A stretch of 54,763 bases of DNA from a virus. The DNA is taken from positions 1-54,763 of IMG/VR virus record IMGVR_UViG_3300047284_000338; one strand, written 5' to 3'. The position numbers and the translations under genes are program-made. A model generated the notes under the pieces. The model saw nothing but the letters and a program-made list of their open reading frames with translations. It had not been told where the DNA came from and ran no database searches. This document shows positions 8,811 through 17,857 of this stretch, piece by piece. Position 1 is the stretch's first letter. Each line of letters opens with the position of its first letter.

Positions 8811-10273
8811 TGGCCAATACGCTGCGGATCAAGCGCCGTGCCTCCGGTTCACCCGGCGCACCAGCAAGCCTTCAGAACGCCGAACTCGCTTACAACGAGG
8901 TCGACGACGTTCTCTACTACGGCAAGGGCACCGGCGGTGCCGGTGGCAGCGCCACAACCATTCCTGCAATCGCAGGTTCAGGCGCCTATCTGACACTGAG
9001 CTCGGCGCAGACCGTCAGCGGCAACAAGACTTTCACGGGCGACGTCGTCGTCCCGACTCAGGCCAGCAGCGACAACAGCACCAATGCGGCCACCACGGCC
9101 TTCGTAAAGGCCCAGGGTTACCTGACCGGCAACCAGAGCATCACCTTCAGCGGAGATGCCTCGGGCAGCGGCACCACCTCGGTCACCCTGACCTTGGCCA
9201 GCGTTGGCACTGCCGGCACCTACACCAAGGTCACCACCGACGCGAAGGGCCGCGTCACCTCTGGCACCACGCTCAGCGCTTCGGACATCCCGACGCTGAC
9301 CGCTGCCAAGATCAGCGACTTTGACACCCAGGTTCGGACCAACCGTCTGGACCAGATGGCCGCGCCGACCGCGTCGGTGTCGCTGAACAGTCAGAAGATT
9401 ACCAACCTGGCTACGCCGACCGCTGACACCGACGCGGCTACCAAGGCGTATGTGGACGCCTCGCGCAGCGGCCTTGACGTTAAGGCCAGCGTCCGCGCTG
9501 CAACGACCTCAAATCTCCAGAACATCAGCGGCATTCAAATAATTGACGGTGTCACCCTTGTCGCTGGTGACCGCGTGCTGGTCAAAAACCAGAGCACGGC
9601 CAGCACCAACGGCATCTATGTGGTGGCGGCCAGCACTTGGTCCCGCTCGACCGACGCCGACACCGATGCCGAAGTCACCTCCGGCATGTTCACCTTTGTC
9701 GAGGAAGGTACGGTCAATGCCGACAGCGGCTGGGTCCTTAGCACCAACAACCCCATCGTCGTCGGATCGACTTCACTGACCTTCGCCCAGTTCTCTGGCG
9801 CTGGCCAGATTGACGCTGGCGCTGGCTTGGTGAAGAGCGGCAACACCCTGAGCGTGGGCACCGCCTCCACCGCCCGGGTCGTCGTCAACGCCGACAACAT
9901 CGACCTGGCCACGATCGGCACCGCCGGCACCTACCGCTCGGTGACCGTCGACGCCTATGGCCGCGTCTCGGCCGGCACCAACCCCACCACGCTGGCCGGT
10001 TACGGCATCGTCGACGCCCAGCCGCTGGATGCCACGCTGACGGCCCTGGCGGGCGTCACGGTGGCCGCAAACCAGCTGATCTACGCCACCGGCGCTGACA
10101 CCTTCTCCGTCGCCTCGCTGACCGCTTTCGGCCGCAGCCTGATCGACGACGCAGATGCTGCCGCCGGCCGCACCACCCTGGGCCTCGGCACTCTCGCCAC
10201 CCAGGACGCCAGCAACGTGAACATCACGGGCGGCGCGATCGACAACATCACTTTTGACGGCGGCACCTTCTAA
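8810..10273 (+). CDS. fibre-like virion protein
   Basis: This 487-aa protein is rich in Ala, Thr, Ser, Gly and Asn. Its N-terminus is a fibre anchor (TLRIKRRASGSPGAPASLQN, then AELAYNEVDDVLYYGKG). It then carries repeated fibre motifs: NSTNAATTAFVKAQGYLTG, SASDIPTLTAAKISDF, ATPTADTDAATKAYVDA, and LAGYGIVDAQPLDATLTALA near the end. A globular insert lies around residues 225-330 (VLVKNQSTASTNGIYVVAA), a domain also present in the fibre at 25058. It lies in the head-tail junction region, so it may be a head or neck fibre. Binding specificity is unknown. Confidence 0.65.
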   Translation: MANTLRIKRRASGSPGAPASLQNAELAYNEVDDVLYYGKGTGGAGGSATTIPAIAGSGAYLTLSSAQTVSGNKTFTGDVVVPTQASSDNSTNAATTAFVKAQGYLTGNQSITFSGDASGSGTTSVTLTLASVGTAGTYTKVTTDAKGRVTSGTTLSASDIPTLTAAKISDFDTQVRTNRLDQMAAPTASVSLNSQKITNLATPTADTDAATKAYVDASRSGLDVKASVRAATTSNLQNISGIQIIDGVTLVAGDRVLVKNQSTASTNGIYVVAASTWSRSTDADTDAEVTSGMFTFVEEGTVNADSGWVLSTNNPIVVGSTSLTFAQFSGAGQIDAGAGLVKSGNTLSVGTASTARVVVNADNIDLATIGTAGTYRSVTVDAYGRVSAGTNPTTLAGYGIVDAQPLDATLTALAGVTVAANQLIYATGADTFSVASLTAFGRSLIDDADAAAGRTTLGLGTLATQDASNVNITGGAIDNITFDGGTF

Positions 10274-10321
10274 GGCGCTCCGCCGTCAGTCCTGTCTACA
10301 TAGGCGCTCTCGGACAGCCAC

Positions 10322-10918
10322 ATGGCCAACACGTTCAAGCTGAAACGGTCGTCGGTCGCCAGCAAGGTGCCGACGACCGGGGATCTACAGCTCGGTGAGC
10401 TTGCGCTCAACACCTACGACGGCAAGCTCTACACGAAGAAGGACAACGGCACCGCGTCGATCGTTGAGATTGGCGCCGGAGGTGGCGGAACCAGCCTGTA
10501 CGCCGCCCAGGCGTACAACACCGGCTCGATCTCTGGCGTTACGACTGCAGCAGCGATCTCGTTCGGGGCGGAAGCGTTCGACAACGACAACATGTGGGCA
10601 TCAGGCTCGCCCACCCGCATGACCACACCCCGAGCAGGGGTTTATCGGGTCGAATTTTCAGCGCTCGTTACGTTTACCGCTGAAACCTATGTTCTAACGT
10701 TTTCTCTCCGAAAAAATGGCGTCGAAGTTCGCAGCTTCGTCTACCGTGAAAACTGGCGCTGGTTCAACGGAGACACTTTCACAGTGACTTTCAGCGACAT
10801 CGAGTCACTGGCGGCCAACGACTATCTGGAGGTATTTCACTCGGGGGATTCGACGGGCTACTCGATCGGGACGGCCGCAGCTTCCCGGGCTCAATTGTCC
10901 ATCTACCGGGTGTCCTGA
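10322..10918 (+). CDS. fibre-like protein with C1q/TNF-type jelly-roll
   Basis: This 198-aa protein has the same fibre-anchor N-terminus as the preceding gene (TFKLKRSS, LQLGELALNTYDGKLYTKKD). The C-terminal 135 residues resemble a C1q-like beta-sandwich: ISFGAEAFDND, TTPRAGVYRVEFSALVTF, LRKNGVEV, LAANDYLEVFHSG, AQLSIYRV. Such trimeric jelly-rolls cap phage fibres and can bind host surface molecules. It sits 48 nt after the previous fibre, and the two probably act as a set. Start ATG 10322; I see no strong ribosome site. Confidence 0.6.
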   Translation: MANTFKLKRSSVASKVPTTGDLQLGELALNTYDGKLYTKKDNGTASIVEIGAGGGGTSLYAAQAYNTGSISGVTTAAAISFGAEAFDNDNMWASGSPTRMTTPRAGVYRVEFSALVTFTAETYVLTFSLRKNGVEVRSFVYRENWRWFNGDTFTVTFSDIESLAANDYLEVFHSGDSTGYSIGTAAASRAQLSIYRVS

Positions 10919-10920
10919 CC

Positions 10921-11343
10921 ATGACCAAGCGCGAACAGATCCTCGCCGCCATCCGCACGGCGCTGAACGGCACAACCGGTGTCGCCAATCGCATCTACCG
11001 CAGCCGGGTGGAACCGCTGGCCAGGTCGGAAAGTCCTGCGATCGTCGTGGAGCCGATCAACGATGTCTGCCAGCAGAACACGAGCCTGCCCACGCTGGAC
11101 TGGTCGCTTCTGGTCCGCGTCGCAGTCGTGGTTCGGTCGAACATTCCAGATCAGGCCGCAGACGCAACCGTTGAATCGCTGCATTCCAAGCTGATGGCAG
11201 ACCTATCACTTGGTGGTCTGGCGATCGATATTCAGCCAGTTCAAGTAGAGTTTCAGGCAGTGGAGGCAGATGTCCCGGCCGGTGTCGTCATGTGCGACTA
11301 CCGTGTTCAGTACAGAACCTCTGTCACCAACCTTGGAGCCTGA
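10921..11343 (+). CDS. tail terminator protein (lambda gpU-like)
   Basis: This 140-aa protein is close to the size of lambda gpU, the hexameric ring that stops tail-tube growth. It begins with an alpha-helix (REQILAAIRTALNG), then a beta core with IVVEPINDV and LLVRVAVVVRS, and ends MCDYRVQYRTSVTNLGA. This fits the U/tail-completion fold. The position directly before the tube genes supports it. The call rests more on position and plan than on motif identity. Confidence 0.55.
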   Translation: MTKREQILAAIRTALNGTTGVANRIYRSRVEPLARSESPAIVVEPINDVCQQNTSLPTLDWSLLVRVAVVVRSNIPDQAADATVESLHSKLMADLSLGGLAIDIQPVQVEFQAVEADVPAGVVMCDYRVQYRTSVTNLGA

Positions 11344-11537
11344 TGATGGCTGCCATGATCGACGAATACCATGGTCAGGGAGGCACTTACCTCCTCGACC
11401 CAAAAACCGGCAAGCGGAAGCTCGTCGAGCGGACAGAGCCGGGCCAGCTCCAAACCCCATCTGAGGTAACCAGCGATGCCGCTCCTCTCGAGAAAGCGCC
11501 TGATCTTGGCGAAGACCGAGACGACCTACGGGACTGA
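11343..11537 (+). CDS. small protein of unknown function in the tail operon
   Basis: This 64-aa product begins MMAAMIDEYHGQGGTYLLDP and continues KTGKRKLVERT. Its ATG overlaps the stop of the U-like gene (TGATG), and its last 62 nt overlap the tube gene in another frame. The first 40 residues look like a real protein. The acidic end (EKAPDLGEDRDDL) is less certain. It may be an assembly factor. I do not recognise a family. Confidence 0.5.
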   Translation: MMAAMIDEYHGQGGTYLLDPKTGKRKLVERTEPGQLQTPSEVTSDAAPLEKAPDLGEDRDDLRD

Positions 11538-12408
11538 CAGCACCCCCGCTGGTGCCGACGCCGTTCTCGTCCGCAATCTTGAAATCACTCCGATCGAGTC
11601 TGACACCGTCAGCCGCGATCTCATTCGTCCGTACCTCGGTAACTCCGAGCAGCTGCTGGCGAACACCCGTGTCAGCATCACCTTCCAGGTGGAATTTGCT
11701 GGTTCCGGTACTGCCGGCACCGCGCCCAAGTACGGCTCGCTGTTGAAGGCCTGCGGCATGTCCGAGACCGTGGTGGCGACCACCTCGGTGACCTACGCAC
11801 CTGTCAGCGCCAGCTTCTCCAGCGCAACCATCTACTTCAACAACGATGGCGTGCTGCACAAAGCCACCGGCTGCCGCGGGACGTTCTCGATCAACTGCAA
11901 CCTGAACGAGATTCCCGTCATCGATTTCACGATGACCGGGATCTACAACGCCCCGACCGACACTGCCGCCCCCAGCGTCACCTACTCGGCCCAGGCGACA
12001 CCGCTGCTGTTCAAAGAGGGCAACACCTCGAGCTTCAGCCTGCTGGGCTACAGCGGCTGCCTGATGAACGTCAGCCTCGACATGGCCAACGACGTCATCT
12101 ATCGCGAGCTGGTTGGTTGCACCAAGCAGGTGCTGATCACCAATCGTGCTCCCGCTGGCACCTGCGTGATCGAGGCGCCGAGCATCGCGGCGAAGGATTT
12201 CTTCACGATCGCCAACAGCAACACCACGGGCAGCCTGACCTTTGCGCACGGCACCACTGCCGGCAACATCGTCACCTTCACCGCGCAAAAGGTGGACATC
12301 GGTCAGCCGACCTACTCCGACCAGGACGGCATCCAGATGCTGAACCTGCCTTACGTGGCCATCCCCACTTCAGCAGGAAATGATGAGGTGGGGCTAGTCT
12401 TCACCTGA
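11476..12408 (+). CDS. major tail tube protein
   Basis: This 310-aa protein forms the tail tube through which DNA leaves the virion. The N-terminus SRKRLILAKTETTYGTDSTP is typical of siphovirus tube proteins, followed by a beta-barrel region (ISRDLIRPYLGNSEQLL-like segment at about 48-62, then SITFQVEFAGSGTAGTAP and LLKACGMSE). Later motifs include YFNNDGVLHKATGCRGTF and PVIDFTMTG. It sits between the terminator and the G/GT chaperone, as lambda V does. Confidence 0.85.
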   Translation: MPLLSRKRLILAKTETTYGTDSTPAGADAVLVRNLEITPIESDTVSRDLIRPYLGNSEQLLANTRVSITFQVEFAGSGTAGTAPKYGSLLKACGMSETVVATTSVTYAPVSASFSSATIYFNNDGVLHKATGCRGTFSINCNLNEIPVIDFTMTGIYNAPTDTAAPSVTYSAQATPLLFKEGNTSSFSLLGYSGCLMNVSLDMANDVIYRELVGCTKQVLITNRAPAGTCVIEAPSIAAKDFFTIANSNTTGSLTFAHGTTAGNIVTFTAQKVDIGQPTYSDQDGIQMLNLPYVAIPTSAGNDEVGLVFT

Positions 12409-12423
12409 TCACTGGAGCCCTAC

Positions 12424-12750
12424 ATGGCTTTCACGCGCAAGAAGTCGTCGACCTTCAAGTGGCCTGTCACCGTCGAATTCCCCGTCGACGGTGGCGGGTT
12501 CGAAACCGAGTCCTTTGACGCTGTCTTCAAGCGGATCGGCCGTGCTGAGTTCACCAAACTTGTGGACAAGGGCGATGTCGAACTGCTGGAGGCGGTGCTC
12601 GAGGGTTGGGAAGGCGTCAAAGACGAGGCCGGCAAGGACATTCCTTTCACCAAGGCTGCCCTGAAGGACATGATGGATGACCCTTGCTTCACCAAGGGCG
12701 TCATCACGGCTTACCTGGCCAGTTTGGAGGGCGGTAAAGCAAAAAACTGA
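12424..12750 (+). CDS. tail assembly chaperone, short form (lambda G-like)
   Basis: This 108-aa protein helps the tape measure fold and recruits tube subunits. It contains TVEFPVDGGGFETESFDAVF, FTKLVDKGDVELLEAVLEGW and AALKDMMDDPCF, the usual tail-chaperone plan. A TGGAG ribosome site lies 6-10 nt before ATG 12424. The gene ends GCA AAA AAC TGA, which places a perfect slippery heptamer directly before its stop, so a fraction of ribosomes should continue in the -1 frame (see 12741-12779). Confidence 0.85.
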   Translation: MAFTRKKSSTFKWPVTVEFPVDGGGFETESFDAVFKRIGRAEFTKLVDKGDVELLEAVLEGWEGVKDEAGKDIPFTKAALKDMMDDPCFTKGVITAYLASLEGGKAKN

Positions 12751-12779
12751 GGGAGGCGGCCCAGTATTGGGCTGCCGCC
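12741..12779 (+). promoter_or_regulatory. programmed -1 ribosomal frameshift signal
   Basis: The heptamer A AAA AAC (12741-12747) is in the correct zero-frame phase. A 7-nt spacer (12748-12754) is followed by a hairpin: GGCGG (12755-12759) and CCCA (12760-12763) pair with TGGG (12768-12771) and CCGCC (12775-12779), with loop GTAT and a 3-nt bulge. Slipping by -1 enters the open frame ending at 13073. This is the conserved G-GT arrangement of long-tailed phages. Confidence 0.92.
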
Positions 12780-13073
12780 GGATCAGTCAAAGACGACACG
12801 GCAGACGACGCTCGCTTGATGGGCGTCGTTCTGCCTGAGTCAGAGACCGAAGAAGAAGATTTCGAGGTCTGGCCCGAGAACTGGGACATCGTGATGATGT
12901 TTCTGCGCATGCAGACGCAGTGGAACATCACGATGGGCGGCTACGCCGGGTTGAAGTACGAGACCCTGCGGTGGCTGTGCGACCTATACTCAGTGGAGGA
13001 TCCAAAGGCCATGCTGGAGGGCATCCAGGTCATGGAAGCCGCTGCCCTCAAGGTTCTGAACGACGATGGCTGA
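12747..13073 (+). CDS. tail chaperone frameshift extension (T part of GT)
   Basis: This reading frame is entered by -1 slippage at 12741-12747. It adds about 108 residues to the 108-residue G part, giving a fusion of about 216 aa. The extension starts LREAAQYWAAAGSVKDD and continues through PESETEEEDFEVWPENW and GGYAGLKYETLRWLCDLY. In lambda, T binds the tape measure and GT links it to the tube protein. An internal ATG at 12816 could start a separate product, but it has no clear ribosome site and the frameshift explains the layout better. The end overlaps the tape-measure start by 8 nt. Confidence 0.85.
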   Translation: MREAAQYWAAAGSVKDDTADDARLMGVVLPESETEEEDFEVWPENWDIVMMFLRMQTQWNITMGGYAGLKYETLRWLCDLYSVEDPKAMLEGIQVMEAAALKVLNDDG

Positions 13074-16000
13074 ACAGGTCGCACGGCTAAAGATTCTCGC
13101 CCAGGTCGAAGGGCTCGAAGGCTTTGACAAGCTGAAGAGCGTCTTCAAGGGCCTGCAGTCGGCGATCGGCCCGACAGACCAGCAGCTGAGCAAGGCTCGG
13201 CGCGAGGTCATGGCCTTCGGCGAGGCTGGCGCTAAGACCGAGCAGGTGCTGCGCGGGCAGATCGAGGCGCTCAAGGGCCTACAGGGCCAGGCAACGATCG
13301 GCGGCAACGTCTACCGGCAGCTCAGTCGCGACCTGAAGGCCCTGGGCGAGGCCTACGGCGAAACGGCCACCCAGGCCAAGAAGCTCAGCGAAGCGCAGCT
13401 GCGAAACCAGGCGGCGTCGAACAAGCCGTCTGCATTCCAGCAGCAGATCGCAGCTCTCAAGAAGGAGCTGAACGAGCTCAACATCCTCAGCAATGAGTAT
13501 GCGACCGCCCTGGCTAACATCCAGCGGCGCGAGATTCGTTTTGGCATGGGCTCTGCCCGGCAGAACGTCGTTGCTCGCAATCAGGCATTCGAGAACGACA
13601 ACTTCCTGGCACCGGATCGTCTCAACGGTCAGCCAGATCTGCCCAATACGACGGCTGCCCTGAATCAGCGGCTGGCCGAGCTCAAGGACCGCTTTCAGAA
13701 CCTCACCAGAGGCGGTGAGCTCTGGATCCAGACCCAGCGGGAGATCACCAGCCTTCAGCGCGAGCTGAATCGCGAGTTTGCCAACCCGGCGCTGGATGCT
13801 GCTCGCCGCCGGCTGGAGCAGTCTCGCGCCGCCAACTCGGGCAGCGGCTTCTTGGCCTTCTCGCAGGGCCTCGAAGACCGCATGGCGGTGCAGAGGTCGA
13901 TCGAGCGCAACGCCGCCAAGCGGCGGCCCGCGGCGATCGAGATGCCGATGATGGAGACGAGCGAGCTCTATCGCTCGATCCAGGGCGTTGGCTTGAGCCG
14001 GATCAGCTCGCAGCTTGAGCTGATGGGCGGCAGCTATCAGCAGGTCGCGGGCGACATCCGCAAGGCCACCGTCGCATCTGACGGCAGCATCAACAGCCTT
14101 CGCAACCAGCGTGCTGCATGGGAATCGCTGCGCAACAGTCTGGGCGACAACAGAGCCGCGCTGAAGGAGGTCAATCAGGAGCTGGCCAAGATCGACCGCC
14201 AGCTGGAGAAGCGCACCGGCGGTGGGAACGCGCTAGGCAATAGGTTCCAGACGCTTGGCGCTGTTGCCTCCGGTGCTGTGTTCGGCGGCCCTGCTGGTTT
14301 CCTGGGGGCGGCGGGCGGCGCCGCATTCGGCATGTCAGCTGCCGGCAAGGCTGCCGGATTGACATCGTTTGGAGGAGCACTGGGAGGTGCAGCCATCGGG
14401 GCTGGCGTCGCTGGCGTGGGAGCGGTGGCGGTTGGCGCCAGCAACTATGCGGGCGAGATCGCTCGCCTGCAGATCGCGTTAAAGGGCGTCAGCACCGACC
14501 AAGGAGAGTTCAACAACAGCCTGAAGTTTATTCAGCAGTCAGCACCGCAATTCCTCACCAGCATTGGAGATGCCACCAGGAACTACACGCGACTGCAAGC
14601 ATCGGTTCGCGGTGCAGGCATGGGCGTCGAAGAGACGCAAAAAGTCTTCAAAGGCTTGAGCGCAGCAATCATCGCGACTGGAGGTAGTACAGAGCAGCTG
14701 AACGCTGCAATGCTTGCTGCGTCACAGGTGTTCTCAAAGGGCAAAGTGAGCGCCGAAGAACTGCGCGGCCAGATTGGTGAGCGCTTGGCGGGCGCGTTTG
14801 TGATTTTTGCCCAGTCGATGGAGAAAACGCCAGAATCTGTCGGCAAGGCTTTAGAAAAGTCGTCGAAAATGAGCACAAAGGAGCTGGACAAGCTTCTGCA
14901 AGAGGGCAAGGTTACCACTCAAGACTTTGTGCGCTTTAACGAAGAGCTTTCAAGGCGCTTCGAGGGAACCTCCAAGGCAATTGGAGAGTCACAATTTGCA
15001 GCCAGTATCCGCTTCCAGCTGGCGATGGACAACTTCAAACTGGCCGCCGGTCAGGCGCTGCTGCCGACCATTACGTTCTTCCAGGACCTCGGCACCGAGG
15101 GCCTGAACGCTCTCACCCGTATTGCCCAGGGCCAGACTGGCTGGCAGCGGGCCATCGGCGAGACATTTAACTGGATCGGCAAGCTGATCGGCGGCGTAGA
15201 GGGTCTGAACAAGATCCTCTCCGGCCTGATCAAGACCATGATTGTGCTGGGCGGCGTGCAAGCCGGCCTGTTTGTAGTCAGCAACCTGACGGCGTTCTCA
15301 AACGCCTTTCAGGGCATCCTGACCGCCACGCGCACGCTGCTCGAGCTGAGCAAGTCGCTGCTGAAGGTTGAGACGGCCCGGGCAGCAATCAACGCGATCC
15401 TGGCCGGCCTGACCACCGGCGCCACGAAGGGCAAGGTGGCCGGCGCGGTGCTCGGTCTGACGGCTGGTGGCGTCGCGGCCATCGGCCTGAGCAAGTTCGT
15501 GGATTCGGTGGTGGAGAACATCACCGGCTCGATTGAAAAAGCCACGAAGATGCCCGAGTTGGGCGGCGGTTTTGGTGGGCAACCATCACCATTGCCTTCT
15601 GACCAGTCAGAGGACGAAAGAGCTCGGAAGGAAGCTGAGAAGCTCGCGGCCGAACAGCAGCGGCTCGATGAGCAGGTGGCCCGGGCGAAGGCTGCGCTCG
15701 ATGATGCGACCCATCGCACAGCGATGGACCTCATCCGCAAGCGCTACGAGTACGAACAGGAGCTGATCAACAAGCAGCGCGACAACTGGGTGAAGTCGCT
15801 CACCGGCGCAGCCCGAACCGCCGGCGGCCTGATCATTAGCTTCTACGGTCAGCTGGATGAGCTTGCCAACCGCCGACGCCAGGCTGCGATGGACGTGCTC
15901 AATGCACAGCAGTCGCTCAGATCAGCTCAGGCGATCGGGGCCGTCACGGGGCAAGGTGGCATCATTGGCCGCACGGGCAACACCGGCCAGAGCACCGGCC

Positions 16001-17502
16001 CTCACCTCGATGCTCGCTGGGCTGACGGCCGCCGCATCACCGCGGAAGACGCCGACCGCTACCTGTCGGTCAACGGTCGGGACCCCTCCAGCTTCGGCGT
16101 CACCAGCGGTTACGGCCCGCGCAGCATGTTCGGCCGCAGTTTTCACCGCGGCATCGACTTCGGGACCCCGGCCGGCAGCGCCATCAGCCTGAAGGGCGGC
16201 GCCAGCCTGTTGCGTGACCTGGGCTTCACCGGCGCCGGCGGTTACGCGGTCGAGATCATGACGCCCGAAGGCCCAATGCGGCTTCTGCACCTGCAGGGCA
16301 ACGAAGGCGCAAGGGTCGCAACAGGTAGGACTGGCGTCGCCGCCCAGCAGCTGCGCGACGTCACCGCCGACGGCAGGGCGTCGGTGGAGCGAGTCGAGCT
16401 CGAGGCAGCCACCGGGGCCCAGAGGATTGTCGACCAGGGGGTCGGGAAGCTGACCGAGGAGGCACGCAAGGGCTTCGTGTTGGACTTCACCGAGCAGCTG
16501 CGTGGTCAAAATGCCGAGCTGAAAAATTCGGCCGAGCTGACCCGCCTGCGCAATCAGCTGGAGCTCGAAGGTCGGAAGCCTGAGTACATCGAAGGCGAGC
16601 TCAAGAAGGCGCAAGCCATCCAGCAGGTCGCCCAGGCGAACGCCGTCGCAAAGGCCGAGCTCGACAAGCTGGTTGCAGCCGGCCAGGGCAACTCGGTCCA
16701 GGCTCAGGCGCAGCGCGAGGCGATCGCGAGCAACAACCTGCAGCTGGCTGAGTTCAAGCGCCTCACGGATGAAGCCACAGCGTCGCAGCTGCGCTTCAAC
16801 GAGTCTCTGCGGCTGCGCCAGGACATGCGGATCGGCGAGGGCTTCACGCAGGGTGTGCAGCAGTACGTCCAGAGCATCGGGACGATGAAGGACGCCACCG
16901 CTCAGCTGGTGCAAACCGGGCTGAAGGGCGTCGAGGACGTGCTGGTCAACCTGGTGACCACCGGCAAGGCCAACTTCCAGGAGTTCGCGGCCAGCATCCT
17001 CAAGGACACCGCTCGGATGATCATCCAGCAGCTCGTGCTGCGGTCGGTCATGCAGGCGATCGGGTTTCTGGGCGGCGGCGGCGGCGGCTTTGGCGGCGGC
17101 TACTTCAACCCCATTACCGGGTTGGGAGCGGCTGGTCCTAACTTCGGCTTCGCCAAGGGCGGCGCATTCGCTCAAAACGGCATCGTGCCGTTCGCCATGG
17201 GCGGCATCATCGACAAGCCCACCCTGTTCAAGTTCGCCAACGGCGGCGCCGGCCAGCTCGGCTTGATGGGCGAGGCCGGGCCCGAGGCCATCATGCCTCT
17301 GCGCCGCGGCCGTGACGGCAAACTGGGCGTCGTGGCTGCAGGCGGTGGCGGAGACATCAACGTCAGCGTCTCAGTCGACGCCGGCAGCAGCCAGGTGCAG
17401 GGCGACAGCAGCCGCGGCGAGCAGCTGGGCAGAGCCGTGGCGGCAGCCGTCCAGCAGGAACTGATCCGCCAGAAGCGTCCTGGCGGTCTTCTCGCGGCCT
17501 AG
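13066..17502 (+). CDS. tail tape measure protein with degenerate M23-like domain
   Basis: This 1478-aa protein sets tail length and probably helps DNA enter the cell. Residues 1-380 are helical and coiled. Residues 390-460 are a Gly/Ala-rich hydrophobic stretch (AGFLGAAGGAAFGMSAAG) that may insert in membrane. Residues 460-690 are a tape-measure domain (VSAEELRGQIGERL, AASIRFQLAMDNF). Around 1005-1085 lies an M23 peptidase-like domain: His1027 and Asp1031 fit HxxxD, but the usual final HxH reads HLQ, so cleavage is doubtful. The C-terminus (GEAGPEAIMPLRRG) is lambda-type. The ATG overlaps the chaperone extension. Confidence 0.93.
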   Translation: MAEQVARLKILAQVEGLEGFDKLKSVFKGLQSAIGPTDQQLSKARREVMAFGEAGAKTEQVLRGQIEALKGLQGQATIGGNVYRQLSRDLKALGEAYGETATQAKKLSEAQLRNQAASNKPSAFQQQIAALKKELNELNILSNEYATALANIQRREIRFGMGSARQNVVARNQAFENDNFLAPDRLNGQPDLPNTTAALNQRLAELKDRFQNLTRGGELWIQTQREITSLQRELNREFANPALDAARRRLEQSRAANSGSGFLAFSQGLEDRMAVQRSIERNAAKRRPAAIEMPMMETSELYRSIQGVGLSRISSQLELMGGSYQQVAGDIRKATVASDGSINSLRNQRAAWESLRNSLGDNRAALKEVNQELAKIDRQLEKRTGGGNALGNRFQTLGAVASGAVFGGPAGFLGAAGGAAFGMSAAGKAAGLTSFGGALGGAAIGAGVAGVGAVAVGASNYAGEIARLQIALKGVSTDQGEFNNSLKFIQQSAPQFLTSIGDATRNYTRLQASVRGAGMGVEETQKVFKGLSAAIIATGGSTEQLNAAMLAASQVFSKGKVSAEELRGQIGERLAGAFVIFAQSMEKTPESVGKALEKSSKMSTKELDKLLQEGKVTTQDFVRFNEELSRRFEGTSKAIGESQFAASIRFQLAMDNFKLAAGQALLPTITFFQDLGTEGLNALTRIAQGQTGWQRAIGETFNWIGKLIGGVEGLNKILSGLIKTMIVLGGVQAGLFVVSNLTAFSNAFQGILTATRTLLELSKSLLKVETARAAINAILAGLTTGATKGKVAGAVLGLTAGGVAAIGLSKFVDSVVENITGSIEKATKMPELGGGFGGQPSPLPSDQSEDERARKEAEKLAAEQQRLDEQVARAKAALDDATHRTAMDLIRKRYEYEQELINKQRDNWVKSLTGAARTAGGLIISFYGQLDELANRRRQAAMDVLNAQQSLRSAQAIGAVTGQGGIIGRTGNTGQSTGPHLDARWADGRRITAEDADRYLSVNGRDPSSFGVTSGYGPRSMFGRSFHRGIDFGTPAGSAISLKGGASLLRDLGFTGAGGYAVEIMTPEGPMRLLHLQGNEGARVATGRTGVAAQQLRDVTADGRASVERVELEAATGAQRIVDQGVGKLTEEARKGFVLDFTEQLRGQNAELKNSAELTRLRNQLELEGRKPEYIEGELKKAQAIQQVAQANAVAKAELDKLVAAGQGNSVQAQAQREAIASNNLQLAEFKRLTDEATASQLRFNESLRLRQDMRIGEGFTQGVQQYVQSIGTMKDATAQLVQTGLKGVEDVLVNLVTTGKANFQEFAASILKDTARMIIQQLVLRSVMQAIGFLGGGGGGFGGGYFNPITGLGAAGPNFGFAKGGAFAQNGIVPFAMGGIIDKPTLFKFANGGAGQLGLMGEAGPEAIMPLRRGRDGKLGVVAAGGGGDINVSVSVDAGSSQVQGDSSRGEQLGRAVAAAVQQELIRQKRPGGLLAA

Positions 17503-17512
17503 GATCTGACCC

Positions 17513-17857
17513 ATGGCGACATTCACCTGGACCCCTGATTATCCGTTCACGGAAACGAGCAAGCCGCGTGTTCGAAAGGCGGAGTTCGGTGACGGCTATG
17601 AGCAGCGGATTCGCTTCGGCCTGAACACCGATCTGAAGACCTACCCGCTGACATTCAAGGCTCGCGACAACACCGAGACGGCCGCCATCCGCGCCTTTCT
17701 CGAGGCGCGTGGTGGGTCGGAATCGTTCACATGGACTCCGCCGCTTTGGGGTGCCGCGGCCGGCCAGTACGTGTGCGAGGAGTGGCAGATCACCGGCGAC
17801 TCGTGCGAACTGAGCTCCATTTCGGCGACCTTCCGCGAGGTAGCTGAACCCGCATGA
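17513..17857 (+). CDS. minor tail protein (lambda gpM-like)
   Basis: This 114-aa protein belongs to the distal-tail M family. Its core FGDGYEQRIRFGLN, the aromatic-rich FTWTPPLWGAAAGQYVCEEW and the final ATFREV are typical. In lambda M acts at the tail tip between tape measure and L. The order H-M-L here is the same. An AGGA lies upstream of ATG 17513, and its stop overlaps the L start by 4 nt. Confidence 0.85.
   Translation: MATFTWTPDYPFTETSKPRVRKAEFGDGYEQRIRFGLNTDLKTYPLTFKARDNTETAAIRAFLEARGGSESFTWTPPLWGAAAGQYVCEEWQITGDSCELSSISATFREVAEPA

Noticed and set aside
10256-10287. terminator after the 8810 fibre gene
   Set aside because: GACGGCGG/CCGCCGTC pairs well, but the stem overlaps the stop codon and no T-run follows.
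8502-10918. diversity-generating retroelement with Mtd target
   Set aside because: Only the Mtd N-terminal fold is seen. No reverse transcriptase, template/variable repeat pair or accessory gene was found in the window.
12816-13073. independent T gene from ATG 12816
   Set aside because: No clear ribosome site, and the perfect frameshift signal upstream explains its expression as a fusion.
15922-17175. 417-codon open frame on the minus strand
   Set aside because: Mirror of the tape measure; composition is a shadow and no ribosome site or neighbours fit.
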